A DNA stretch of 64,000 bases from RFSX01 sp965230215 (GTDB lineage Bacteria; Bacteroidota; Bacteroidia; Chitinophagales; Saprospiraceae): the NCBI GenBank assembly GCA_965230215.1, contig CBDDKN010000001.1, positions 1 to 64,000 on the forward strand. Reading direction: 5' to 3'. Position numbers and translations under genes: made by a program. Below the pieces are notes generated by a model. It did no database searches, was not told the DNA's origin, and worked only from the letters and a program-made list of their open reading frames with translations. Position 1 is the stretch's first letter. Each line of letters begins with the position of its first letter. This document shows, one piece after another, positions 1 through 12,900 of the stretch.

Positions 1-2640
1 TCACGCCATTTTCATCTACATACTCGATGTCCTGGTTGTTGGTGCTAAGAGCGATAGTAGTCGTTGCTTCATCATAAGTAGTAACAACACCAGTTTCCGA
101 AGTATAAGTAAATGTACCGTTGCCATTGTCAACAAGAGTAGTAACAGTTTCCTCGATGTTAGTGATAGTACCATCACCAGCAGTATGCGTAGCGATAATC
201 TTACCGTCGTTAGAATCAGTCATAGAAGAGACAAGATCATTAAGGACGATAGAGTTGGTAGTACCATTTTCATCGATGTACTCAAGCGTGTTAGTAGTCG
301 GGTTGAAAGAAAGTGAAGTCACAGTCTCACAGTTATCCACTACGTTACACAGGTTGATATTGGTAGTCACGCCGTCTTCATCGACATAGTCGAAAGAGAC
401 GTTGTCAGCATTAAGAGCTACAGAAGTAAGTGTTTCAGCAGCGCCATCGAAAGTAGTATCAGTACCATCCTCAGCAGTATAAGTGAAAGTACCGTCACCA
501 TTATCAGTAAGCGTAGTCACAGTTTCTTCGATTAAGGTAGTAGTACCGTCACCAGAAACGTGAGTAGCGATAGTTTGCACGTTAGTGTTGGTGTTGTTAT
601 CAGTAACAACAGAAACAAGGTCACCAAGATCTACAGTGTTGATGTCACCATCTTCATCCGTGTACTCCAACTGGTTAGTAGAAGTATTGAATATAAGAGT
701 AGTCACAGTTTCACAAGAGTCAACAGCAGCACAAAGGTTAAGAGTGGTAGTCACGCCATTTTCATCTACATACTCGATGTCCTGGTTGTTGGTGCTAAGC
801 GCGATAGTAGTCGTTGCTTCATCATAAGTAGTAACAACACCAGTTTCCGAAGTATAAGTAAATGTACCGTTGCCATTGTCAACAAGAGTAGTAACAGTTT
901 CCTCGATGTTAGTGATAGTACCATCACCAGCAGTATGCGTAGCGATAATCTTACCGTCGTTAGAATCAGTCATAGAAGAGACAAGATCATTAAGGACGAT
1001 AGAGTTGGTAGTACCATTTTCATCGATGTACTCAAGCGTGTTAGTAGTCGGGTTGAAAGAAAGTGAAGTCACAGTCTCACAGTTATCCACTACGTTACAC
1101 AGGTTGATATTGGTAGTCACGCCGTCTTCATCGACATAGTCGAAAGAGACGTTGTCAGCATTAAGAGCTACAGAAGTAAGTGTTTCAGCAGCGCCATCGA
1201 AAGTAGTATCAGTACCATCCTCAGCAGTATAAGTGAAAGTACCGTCACCATTATCAGTAAGCGTAGTCACAGTTTCTTCGATTAAGGTAGTAGTACCGTC
1301 ACCAGAAACGTGAGTAGCGATAGTTTGCACGTTAGTGTTGGTGTTGTTATCAGTAACAACAGAAACAAGGTCACCAAGATCTACAGTGTTGATGTCACCA
1401 TCTTCATCCGTGTACTCCAACTGGTTAGTAGAAGTATTGAATATAAGAGTAGTAACAGTTTCACAAGAGTCAACAGCAGCACAAAGGTTAAGAGTGGTAG
1501 TCACGCCATTTTCATCTACATACTCGATGTCCTGGTTGTTGGTGCTAAGAGCGATAGTAGTCGTTGCTTCATCATAAGTAGTAACAACACCAGTTTCCGA
1601 AGTATAAGTAAATGTTACCGTTGCCATTGTCAACAAGAGTAGTAACAGTTTCCTCGATGTTAGTGATAGTACCATCACCAGCAGTATGCGTAGCGATAAT
1701 CTTACCGTCGTTAGAATCAGTCATAGAAGAGACAAGATCATTAAGGACGATAGAGTTGGTAGTACCATTTTCATCGATGTACTCAAGCGTGTTAGTAGTC
1801 GGGTTGAAAGAAAGTGAAGTCACAGTCTCACAGTTATCCACTACGTTACACAGGTTGATATTGGTAGTCACGCCGTCTTCATCGACATAGTCGAAAGAGA
1901 CGTTTGTCAGCATTAAGAGCTACAGAAGTAAGTGTTTCAGCAGCACCATCGAAAGTAGTATCAGTACCGTCCTCAGAAGTATAAGTGAAAGTACCGTCAC
2001 CATTATCAGTGAGTGTAGTAACAGTTTCTTCGATTCAGGTAGTAGTACCGTCACCAGAAACGTGAGTAGCGATAGTTTCCTCGCTAGTGTTGGTGTTGTT
2101 ATCAGTAACAACAGAAACAAGGTTACCAAGATCTACAGTGTTGATGTCACCAGCTTCATCCGTGTACTCCAACTGGTCAGTAGAAGTATTGAATATAAGA
2201 GTAGTAACAGTTTCACAAGAGTCAACAGCAGCACAAAGGTTAAGAGTGGTAGTCACGCCATTTTCATCTACATACTCGATGTCCTGGTTGTTGGTGCTAA
2301 GCGTGATAGTAGTCGTTGCTTCATCATAAGTAGTAACAACACCAGTTTCCGAAGTATAAGTAAATGTACCGTTGCCATTGTTATCAAGAGTAGTAACAGT
2401 TTCCTCGATGTTAGTGATAGTACCATCACCAGCAGTGATGCGTAGCGATAATTTTACCGTCATTAGAATCAGTCATAGAAGAGACAAGATCATTAAGGAC
2501 GATAGAGTTGGTAGTACCATTTTCATCGATGTACTCAAGCGTGTTAGTAGCTGCGTTGAAAGACAAGTGAAGTAAGAGTCTCACAATTATCAACCACGTT
2601 ACAAAGGTTGATGTTGGTAGTCAGCACCATATCTCATCGA
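1..2640 (-). pseudogene. Giant repeat protein, lesion-rich continuation running off the left edge
   Basis: The 750-bp A/B repeats continue to base 1, but between about 1610 and 2640 the frame is broken repeatedly. Compared with sister units I see an extra T near 1614, an extra T near 1902, a Leu-to-stop change (TGA at 2035-2037), an extra base near 2435, and indels with many substitutions at 2560-2575 and 2615-2640. Repeat coding can still be read in pieces (about 2035-2434, 1904-2034 and 1613-1903). From about 1612 to base 1 the frame is again clean and open to the edge. No C-terminal domain is reached. The clustering suggests a poor-quality assembly join, although local decay is possible. 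Confidence 0.5.
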
Positions 2641-5600
2641 CGTAGTCGAAAGAAACATTGTCAGCATTAAGAGCTACAGAAGTAAGTGTTTCAGCAGCGC
2701 CATCGAAAGTAGTATCAGTACCATCCTCAGCAGTATAAGTGAAAGTACCGTCACCATTATCAGTAAGCGTAGTCACAGTTTCTTCGATTAGGGTAGTAGT
2801 ACCGTCACCAGAAACGTGAGTAGCGATAGTTTGAACGTCAGTGTTGGTGTTGTTATCAGTAACAACAGAAACAAGGTCACCAAGATCAACAGTGTTGATG
2901 TCAGCATCTTCATCCGTGTACTGCAACTGGTTAGTAGAAGTAGTGAATATAAGAGTAGTAACAGTTTCACAAGAGTCAACAGCGGCACAAAGGTTAAGAG
3001 TGGTAGTCACGCCATTTTCAGCTACATACTCGATGTCCTGGTTGTTGGTGCTAAGAGCGATAGTAGTCGTTGCTTCATCATAAGTAGTAACAACACCAGT
3101 TTCCGAAGTATAAGTAAATGTACCGTTGCCATTGTCAACAAGAGTAGTAACAGTTTCCTCGATGTTAGTGATAGTACCATCACCAGCAGTGTGCGTAGCG
3201 ATAATCTTACCGTCGTTAGAATCAGTCATAGAAGTCACAAGATCATTAAGGACGATACAGTTGGTAGTACCATTTTCATCGATGTACTCAAGCGTGTTAG
3301 TAGTTGGGTTGAAAGAAAGTGAAGTCACAGTCTCACAGTTATCCACTACGTTACACAGGTTGATATTGGTAGTCACGCCGTCTTCATCGACATAATCGAA
3401 AGAGACATTGTCAGCATTAAGAGCTACAGAAGTAAGTGTTTCAGCAGCGCCATCGAAAGTAGTATCAGTACCATCCTCAGCAGTATAAGTGAAAGTACCG
3501 TCACCATTATCAGTAAGCGTAGTCACAGTTTCTTCGATTAGGGTAGTAGTACCGTCACCAGAAACGTGAGTAGCGATAGTTTGAACGTTAGTGTTGGTGT
3601 TGTTATCAGTAACAACAGAAACAAGGTCACCAAGATCTACTGCGTTGATGTCACCATTTTCATCCGTGTACTCCAACTGGTTAGTAGAAGTATTGAATAT
3701 AAGAGTAGTCACAGTTTCACAAGAGTCAACAGCGGCACAAAGGTTAAGAGTGGTAGTAAGACCATTTTCATCTACATACTCGATATCCTGGTTATTAGCG
3801 CTAAGCGCGATAGTAGTCGTTGTTTCATCGTAAGTAGTAACAACACCAGTTTCCGAAGTATAAGTAAATGTACCGTCACCGTTGTCAACAAGTGTAGTAA
3901 CAGTTTCCTCGATGTTAGTGATAGTACCATCACCAGCAGTATGCGTAGCGATAATCTTACCGTCGTTAGAATCAGTCATAGAAGAGACAAGATCATTAAG
4001 GACGATAGAGTTGGTAGTACCATTTTCATCGATGTACTCAAGTGTGTTAGTAGTTGGGTTGAAAGAAAGTGAAGTCACAGTCTCACAGTTATCCACTACG
4101 TTACACAGGTTGATATTGGTAGTCACGCCGTCTTCATCGACATAGTCGAAAGAGACGTTGTCAGCATTAAGAGCTACAGAAGTAAGTGTTTCAGCAGCGC
4201 CATCGAAAGTAGTATCAGTACCATCCTCAGCAGTATAAGTGAAAGTACCGTCACCATTATCAGTAAGCGTAGTCACAGTTTCTTCGATTAGGGTAGTAGT
4301 ACCGTCACCAGAAACGTGAGTAGCGATAGTTTGAACGTTAGTGTTGGTGTTGTTATCAGTAACAACAGAAACAAGGTCACCAAGATCTACAGTGTTGATG
4401 TCACCATCTTCATCCGTGTACTCCAACTGGTTAGTAGAAGTATTGAATATAAGAGTAGTAACAGTTTCACAAGAGTCAACAGCGGCACAAAGGTTAAGAG
4501 TGGTAGTCACGCCATTTTCATCTACATACTCGATGTCCTGGTTGTTGGTGCTAAGAGCGATAGTAGTCGTTGCTTCATCATAAGTAGTAACAACACCAGT
4601 TTCCGAAGTATAAGTAAATGTACCGTTGCCATTGTCAACAAGAGTAGTAACAGTTTCCTCGATGTTAGTGATAGTACCATCACCAGCAGTATGCGTAGCG
4701 ATAATTTTACCGTCGTTAGAATCAGTCATAGAAGAGACAAGATCATTAAGGACGATAGAGTTGGTAGTACCATTTTCATCGATGTACTCAAGCGTGTTAG
4801 TAGTTGGGTTGAAAGAAAGTGAAGTCACAGTCTCACAGTTATCCACTACGTTACACAGGTTGATATTGGTAGTCACGCCGTCTTCATCGACATAGTCGAA
4901 AGAGACGTTGTCAGCATTAAGAGCTACAGAAGTAAGTGTTTCAGCAGCACCATCGAAAGTAGTATCAGTACCATCCTCAGCAGTATAAGTGAAAGTACCG
5001 TCACCATTATCAGTAAGCGTAGTCACAGTTTCTTCGATTAGGGTAGTAGTACCGTCACCAGAAACGTGAGTAGCGATAGTTTGAACGTTAGTGTTGGTGT
5101 TGTTATCAGTAACAACAGAAACAAGGTCACCAAGATCAACAGTGTTGATGTCACCATCTTCATCCGTGTACTCCAACTGGTTAGTAGAAGTATTGAATAT
5201 AAGAGTAGTAACAGTTTCACAAGAGTCAACAGCGGCACAAAGGTTAAGAGTGGTAGTCACGCCATTTTCATCTACATACTCGATGTCCTGGTTGTTGGTG
5301 CTAAGAGCGATAGTAGTCGTTGCTTCATCATAAGTAGTAACAACACCAGTTTCCGAAGTATAAGTAAATGTACCGTTGCCATTGTCAACAAGAGTAGTAA
5401 CAGTTTCCTCGATGTTAGTGATAGTACCATCACCAGCAGTATGCGTAGCGATAATCTTACCGTCGTTAGAATCAGTCATAGAAGAGACAAGATCATTAAG
5501 GACGATAGAGTTGGTAGTACCATTTTCATCGATGTACTCAAGCGTGTTAGTAGTCGGGTTGAAAGAAAGTGAAGTCACAGTCTCACAGTTATCCACTACG

Positions 5601-8600
5601 TTACACAGGTTGATATTGGTAGTCACGCCGTCTTCATCGACATAGTCGAAAGAGACGTTGTCAGCATTAAGAGCTACAGAAGTAAGTGTTTCAGCAGCGC
5701 CATCGAAAGTAGTATCAGTACCATCCTCAGCAGTATAAGTGAAAGTACCGTCACCATTATCAGTAAGCGTAGTCACAGTTTCTTCGATTAAGGTAGTAGT
5801 ACCGTCACCAGAAACGTGAGTAGCGATAGTTTGCACGTTAGTGTTGGTGTTGTTATCAGTAACAACAGAAACAAGGTCACCAAGATCAACAGTGTTGATG
5901 TCACCATCTTCATCCGTGTACTCCAACTGGTTAGTAGAAGTATTGAATATAAGAGTAGTAACAGTTTCACAAGAGTCAACAGCGGCACAAAGGTTAAGAG
6001 TGGTAGTCACGCCATTTTCATCTACATACTCGATGTCCTGGTTGTTGGTGCTAAGAGCGATAGTAGTCGTTGCTTCATCATAAGTAGTAACAACACCAGT
6101 TTCCGAAGTATAAGTAAATGTACCGTTGCCATTGTCAACAAGAGTAGTAACAGTTTCCTCGATGTTAGTGATAGTACCATCACCAGCAGTATGCGTAGCG
6201 ATAATTTTACCGTCGTTAGAATCAGTCATAGAAGAGACAAGATCATTAAGGACGATAGAGTTGGTAGTACCATTTTCATCGATGTACTCAAGCGTGTTAG
6301 TAGTCGGATTGAAAGAAAGTGAAGTCACAGTCTCACAGTTATCCACTACGTTACACAGGTTGATATTGGTAGTCACGCCGTCTTCATCGACATAGTCGAA
6401 AGAGACGTTGTCAGCATTAAGAGCTACAGAAGTAAGTGTTTCAGCAGCGCCATCGAAAGTAGTATCAGTACCATCCTCAGCAGTATAAGTGAAAGTACCG
6501 TCACCATTATCAGTAAGCGTAGTCACAGTTTCTTCGATTAGGGTAGTAGTACCGTCACCAGAAACGTGAGTAGCGATAGTTTGAACGTTAGTGTTGGTGT
6601 TGTTATCAGTAACAACAGAAACAAGGTCACCAAGATCTACAGTGTTGATGTCACCATCTTCATCCGTGTACTCCAACTGGTTAGTAGAAGTATTGAATAT
6701 AAGAGTAGTCACAGTTTCACAAGAGTCAACAGCGGCACAAAGGTTAAGAGTGGTAGTCACGCCATTTTCATCTACATACTCGATGTCCTGGTTGTTGGTG
6801 CTAAGAGCGATAGTAGTCGTTGCTTCATCATAAGTAGTAACAACACCAGTTTCCGAAGTATAAGTAAATGTACCGTTGCCATTGTCAACAAGAGTAGTAA
6901 CAGTTTCCTCGATGTTAGTGATAGTACCATCACCAGCAGTGTGCGTAGCGATAATTTTACCGTCGTTAGAATCAGTCATAGAAGAGACAAGATCATTAAG
7001 GACGATAGAGTTGGTAGTACCATTTTCATCGATGTACTCAAGCGTGTTAGTAGTTGGGTTGAAAGAAAGTGAAGTCACAGTCTCACAGTTATCCACTACG
7101 TTACACAGGTTGATATTGGTAGTCACGCCGTCTTCATCGACATAGTCGAAAGAGACGTTGTCAGCATTAAGAGCTACAGAAGTAAGTGTTTCAGCAGCGC
7201 CATCGAAAGTAGTATCAGTACCATCCTCAGCAGTATAAGTGAAAGTACCGTCACCATTATCAGTAAGCGTAGTCACAGTTTCTTCGATTAAGGTAGTAGT
7301 ACCGTCACCAGAAACGTGAGTAGCGATAGTTTGCACGTTAGTGTTGGTGTTGTTATCAGTAACAACAGAAACAAGGTCACCAAGATCAACAGTGTTGATA
7401 TCACCATCTTCATCCGTGTACTCCAACTGGTTAGTAGAAGTATTGAATATAAGAGTAGTAACAGTTTCACAAGAGTCAACAGCGGCACAAAGGTTAAGAG
7501 TGGTAGTCACGCCATTTTCATCTACATACTCGATGTCCTGGTTGTTGGTGCTAAGAGCGATAGTAGTCGTTGCTTCATCATAAGTAGTAACAACACCAGT
7601 TTCCGAAGTATAAGTAAATGTACCGTTGCCATTGTCAACAAGAGTAGTAACAGTTTCCTCGATGTTAGTGATAGTACCATCACCAGCAGTGTGCGTAGCG
7701 ATAATTTTACCGTCGTTAGAATCAGTCATAGAAGAGACAAGATCATTAAGGACGATAGAGTTGGTAGTACCATTTTCATCGATGTACTCAAGCGTGTTAG
7801 TAGTTGGGTTGAAAGAAAGTGAAGTCACAGTCTCACAGTTATCCACTACGTTACACAGGTTGATATTGGTAGTCACGCCGTCTTCATCGACATAGTCGAA
7901 AGAGACGTTGTCAGCATTAAGAGCTACAGAAGTAAGTGTTTCAGCAGCGCCATCGAAAGTAGTATCAGTACCATCCTCAGCAGTATAAGTGAAAGTACCG
8001 TCACCATTATCAGTAAGCGTAGTCACAGTTTCTTCGATTAAGGTAGTAGTACCGTCACCAGAAACGTGAGTAGCGATAGTTTGCACGTTAGTGTTGGTGT
8101 TGTTATCAGTAACAACAGAAACAAGGTCACCAAGATCAACAGTGTTGATATCACCATCTTCATCCGTGTACTCCAACTGGTTAGTAGAAGTATTGAATAT
8201 AAGAGTAGTCACAGTTTCACAAGAGTCAACAGCAGCACAAAGGTTAAGAGTGGTAGTCACGCCATTTTCATCTACATACTCGATGTCCTGGTTGTTGGTG
8301 CTAAGAGCGATAGTAGTCGTTGCTTCATCATAAGTAGTAACAACACCAGTTTCCGAAGTATAAGTAAATGTACCGTTGCCATTGTCAACAAGAGTAGTAA
8401 CAGTTTCCTCGATGTTAGTGATAGTACCATCACCAGCAGTGTGCGTAGCGATAATTTTACCGTCGTTAGAATCAGTCATAGAAGAGACAAGATCATTAAG
8501 GACGATAGAGTTGGTAGTACCATTTTCATCGATGTACTCAAGCGTGTTGGTAGTTGGGTTGAAAGAAAGTGAAGTCACAGTCTCACAGTTATCCACTACG

Positions 8601-11600
8601 TTACACAGGTTGATATTGGTAGTCACGCCGTCTTCATCGACATAGTCGAAAGAAACATTGTCAGCATTAAGAGCTACAGAAGTAAGTGTTTCAGCAGCGC
8701 CATCGAAAGTAGTATCAGTACCATCCTCAGCAGTATAAGTGAAAGTACCGTCACCATTGTCAGTAAGCGTAGTCACAGTTTCTTCGATTAGGGTAGTAGT
8801 ACCGTCACCAGAAACGTGAGTAGCGATAGTTTGAACGTTAGTGTTGGTGTTGTTATCAGTAACAACAGAAACAAGGTCACCAAGATCAACAGTGTTGATG
8901 TCACCATCTTCATCCGTGTACTCCAACTGGTTAGTAGAAGTATTGAATATAAGAGTAGTAACAGTTTCACAAGAGTCAACAGCGGCACAAAGGTTAAGAG
9001 TGGTAGTCACGCCATTTTCATCTACATACTCGATGTCCTGGTTGTTGGTGCTAAGAGCGATAGTAGTCGTTGCTTCATCATAAGTAGTAACAACACCAGT
9101 TTCCGAAGTATAAGTAAATGTACCGTTGCCATTGTCAACAAGAGTAGTAACAGTTTCCTCGATGTTAGTGATAGTACCATCACCAGCAGTGTGCGTAGCG
9201 ATAATCTTACCGTCGTTAGAATCAGTCATAGAAGAGACAAGATCATTAAGGACGATAGAGTTGGTAGTACCATTTTCATCGATGTACTCAAGCGTGTTAG
9301 TAGTTGGGTTGAAAGAAAGTGAAGTCACAGTCTCACAGTTATCCACTACGTTACACAGGTTGATATTGGTAGTCACGCCGTCTTCATCGACATAGTCGAA
9401 AGAGACATTGTCAGCATTAAGAGCTACAGAAGTAAGTGTTTCAGCAGCACCATCGAAAGTAGTATCAGTACCATCCTCAGCAGTATAAGTGAAAGTACCG
9501 TCACCATTATCAGTAAGCGTAGTCACAGTTTCTTCGATTAGGGTAGTAGTACCGTCACCAGAAACGTGAGTAGCGATAGTTTGAACGTTAGTGTTGGTGT
9601 TGTTATCAGTAACAACAGAAACAAGGTCACCAAGATCTACTGCGTTGATGTCACCATTTTCATCCGTGTACTCCAACTGGTTAGTAGAAGTATTGAATAT
9701 AAGAGTAGTCACAGTTTCACAAGAGTCAACAGCGGCACAAAGGTTAAGAGTGGTAGTAAGACCATTTTCATCTACATACTCGATATCCTGGTTATTAGCG
9801 CTAAGCGCGATAGTAGTCGTTGTTTCATCGTAAGTAGTAACAACACCAGTTTCCGAAGTATAAGTAAATGTACCGTCACCGTTGTCAACAAGAGTAGTAA
9901 CAGTTTCCTCGATGTTAGTGATAGTACCATCACCAGCAGTATGCGTAGCGATAATCTTACCGTCGTTAGAATCAGTCATAGAAGAGACAAGATCATTAAG
10001 GACGATAGAGTTGGTAGTACCATTTTCATCGATGTACTCAAGTGTGTTAGTAGTTGGGTTGAAAGAAAGTGAAGTCACAGTCTCACAGTTATCCACTACG
10101 TTACACAGGTTGATATTGGTAGTCACGCCGTCTTCATCGACATAGTCGAAAGAGACGTTGTCAGCATTAAGAGCTACAGAAGTAAGTGTTTCAGCAGCGC
10201 CATCGAAAGTAGTATCAGTACCATCCTCAGCAGTATAAGTGAAAGTACCGTCACCATTATCAGTAAGCGTAGTCACAGTTTCTTCGATTAGGGTAGTAGT
10301 ACCGTCACCAGAAACGTGAGTAGCGATAGTTTGAACGTTAGTGTTGGTGTTGTTATCAGTAACAACAGAAACAAGGTCACCAAGATCTACAGTGTTGATG
10401 TCACCATCTTCATCCGTGTACTCCAACTGGTTAGTAGAAGTATTGAATATAAGAGTAGTAACAGTTTCACAAGAGTCAACAGCGGCACAAAGGTTAAGAG
10501 TGGTAGTCACGCCATTTTCATCTACATACTCGATGTCCTGGTTGTTGGTGCTAAGAGCGATAGTAGTCGTTGCTTCATCATAAGTAGTAACAACACCAGT
10601 TTCCGAAGTATAAGTAAATGTACCGTTGCCATTGTCAACAAGAGTAGTAACAGTTTCCTCGATGTTAGTGATAGTACCATCACCAGCAGTATGCGTAGCG
10701 ATAATTTTACCGTCGTTAGAATCAGTCATAGAAGAGACAAGATCATTAAGGACGATAGAGTTGGTAGTACCATTTTCATCGATGTACTCAAGCGTGTTAG
10801 TAGTTGGGTTGAAAGAAAGTGAAGTCACAGTCTCACAGTTATCCACTACGTTACACAGGTTGATATTGGTAGTCACGCCGTCTTCATCGACATAGTCGAA
10901 AGAGACGTTGTCAGCATTAAGAGCTACAGAAGTAAGTGTTTCAGCAGCGCCATCGAAAGTAGTATCAGTACCATCCTCAGCAGTATAAGTGAAAGTACCG
11001 TCACCATTATCAGTAAGCGTAGTCACAGTTTCTTCGATTAAGGTAGTAGTACCGTCACCAGAAACGTGAGTAGCGATAGTTTGCACGTTAGTGTTGGTGT
11101 TGTTATCAGTAACAACAGAAACAAGGTCACCAAGATCTACAGTGTTGATATCACCATCTTCATCCGTGTACTCCAACTGGTTAGTAGAAGTATTGAATAT
11201 AAGAGTAGTCACAGTTTCACAAGAGTCAACAGCAGCACAAAGGTTAAGAGTGGTAGTCACGCCATTTTCATCTACATACTCGATGTCCTGGTTGTTGGTG
11301 CTAAGCGCGATAGTAGTCGTTGCTTCATCATAAGTAGTAACAACACCAGTTTCCGAAGTATAAGTAAATGTACCGTTGCCATTGTCAACAAGAGTAGTAA
11401 CAGTTTCCTCGATGTTAGTGATAGTACCATCACCAGCAGTATGCGTAGCGATAATCTTACCGTCGTTAGAATCAGTCATAGAAGAGACAAGATCATTAAG
11501 GACGATAGAGTTGGTAGTACCATTTTCATCGATGTACTCAAGCGTGTTAGTAGTTGGGTTGAAAGAAAGTGAAGTCACAGTCTCACAGTTATCCACTACG

Positions 11601-12900
11601 TTACACAGGTTGATATTGGTAGTCACGCCGTCTTCATCGACATAGTCGAAAGAGACGTTGTCAGCATTAAGAGCTACAGAAGTAAGTGTTTCAGCAGCGC
11701 CATCGAAAGTAGTATCAGTACCATCCTCAGCAGTATAAGTGAAAGTACCGTCACCATTATCAGTAAGCGTAGTCACAGTTTCTTCGATTAGGGTAGTAGT
11801 ACCGTCACCAGAAACGTGAGTAGCGATAGTTTGCACGTTAGTGTTGGTGTTGTTATCAGTAACAACAGAAACAAGGTCACCAAGATCTACAGTGTTGATG
11901 TCACCATCTTCATCCGTGTACTCCAACTGGTTAGTAGAAGTATTGAATATAAGAGTAGTAACAGTTTCACAAGAGTCAACAGCAGCACAAAGGTTAAGAG
12001 TGGTAGTCACGCCATTTTCATCTACATACTCGATGTCCTGGTTGTTGGTGCTAAGAGCGATAGTAGTCGTTGCTTCATCATAAGTAGTAACAACGCCAGT
12101 TTCCGAAGTATAAGTAAAAGTACCGTCACCATTGTCAACCAAAGTAGTCACAGTTTCTTCGATAAGTGTAGTAGTACCGTCACCAGAAACGTGAGTAGCG
12201 ATAGTTTGCACATTGGTGTTGGTGTTGTTATCAGTAACAACAGAAACAAGGTCACCAAGATCAACAGTGTTGATGTCACCATCTTCATCCGTGTACTCCA
12301 ACTGGTTAGTAGAAGTATTGAATATAAGAGTAGTAACAGTTTCACAAGAGTCAACAGCAGCACAAAGGTTAAGAGTAGTAGTCACGCCGTTTTCATCTAC
12401 ATACTCGATGTCCTGGTTGTTGGTGCTAAGCGCGATAGTAGTCGTTGCTTCATCATAAGTAGTAACAACACCAGTTTCCGAAGTATAAGTAAATGTACCG
12501 TTGCCATTGTCAACAAGAGTAGTAACAGTTTCCTCGATGTTAGTGATAGTACCATCACCAGCAGTATGCGTAGCGATAATTTTACCGTCGTTAGAATCAG
12601 TCATAGAAGAGACAAGATCATTAAGGACGATAGAGTTGGTAGTACCATTTTCATCGATGTACTCAAGCGTGTTAGTAGTCGGATTGAAAGAAAGTGAAGT
12701 CACAGTCTCACAGTTATCCACTACGTTACACAGGTTGATATTGGTAGTCACGCCGTATTCATCGACATAGTCGAAAGAAACATTGTCAGCATTAAGAGCT
12801 ACAGAAGTAAGTGTTTCAGCAGCGCCATCGAAAGTAGTATCAGTACCATCCTCAGCAGTATAAGTGAAAGTACCGTCACCATTGTCAGTAAGCGTAGTCA
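1..12900 (-). repeat. A/B dimer array, 750-bp period (about 17 units)
   Basis: A-half landmarks recur every 750 bp (388, 1138, 1889, then 3394 to 11644), with an extra 375 bp between 11644 and 12769. The A half is three residues longer than in the 741-bp dimers because DGIITTYDETTTS is replaced by DGTDTTFDGAAETLTS. Many units differ by only a handful of bases, mostly silent, so this is the most homogeneous part of the locus. The array continues beyond the left edge. Confidence 0.85.
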
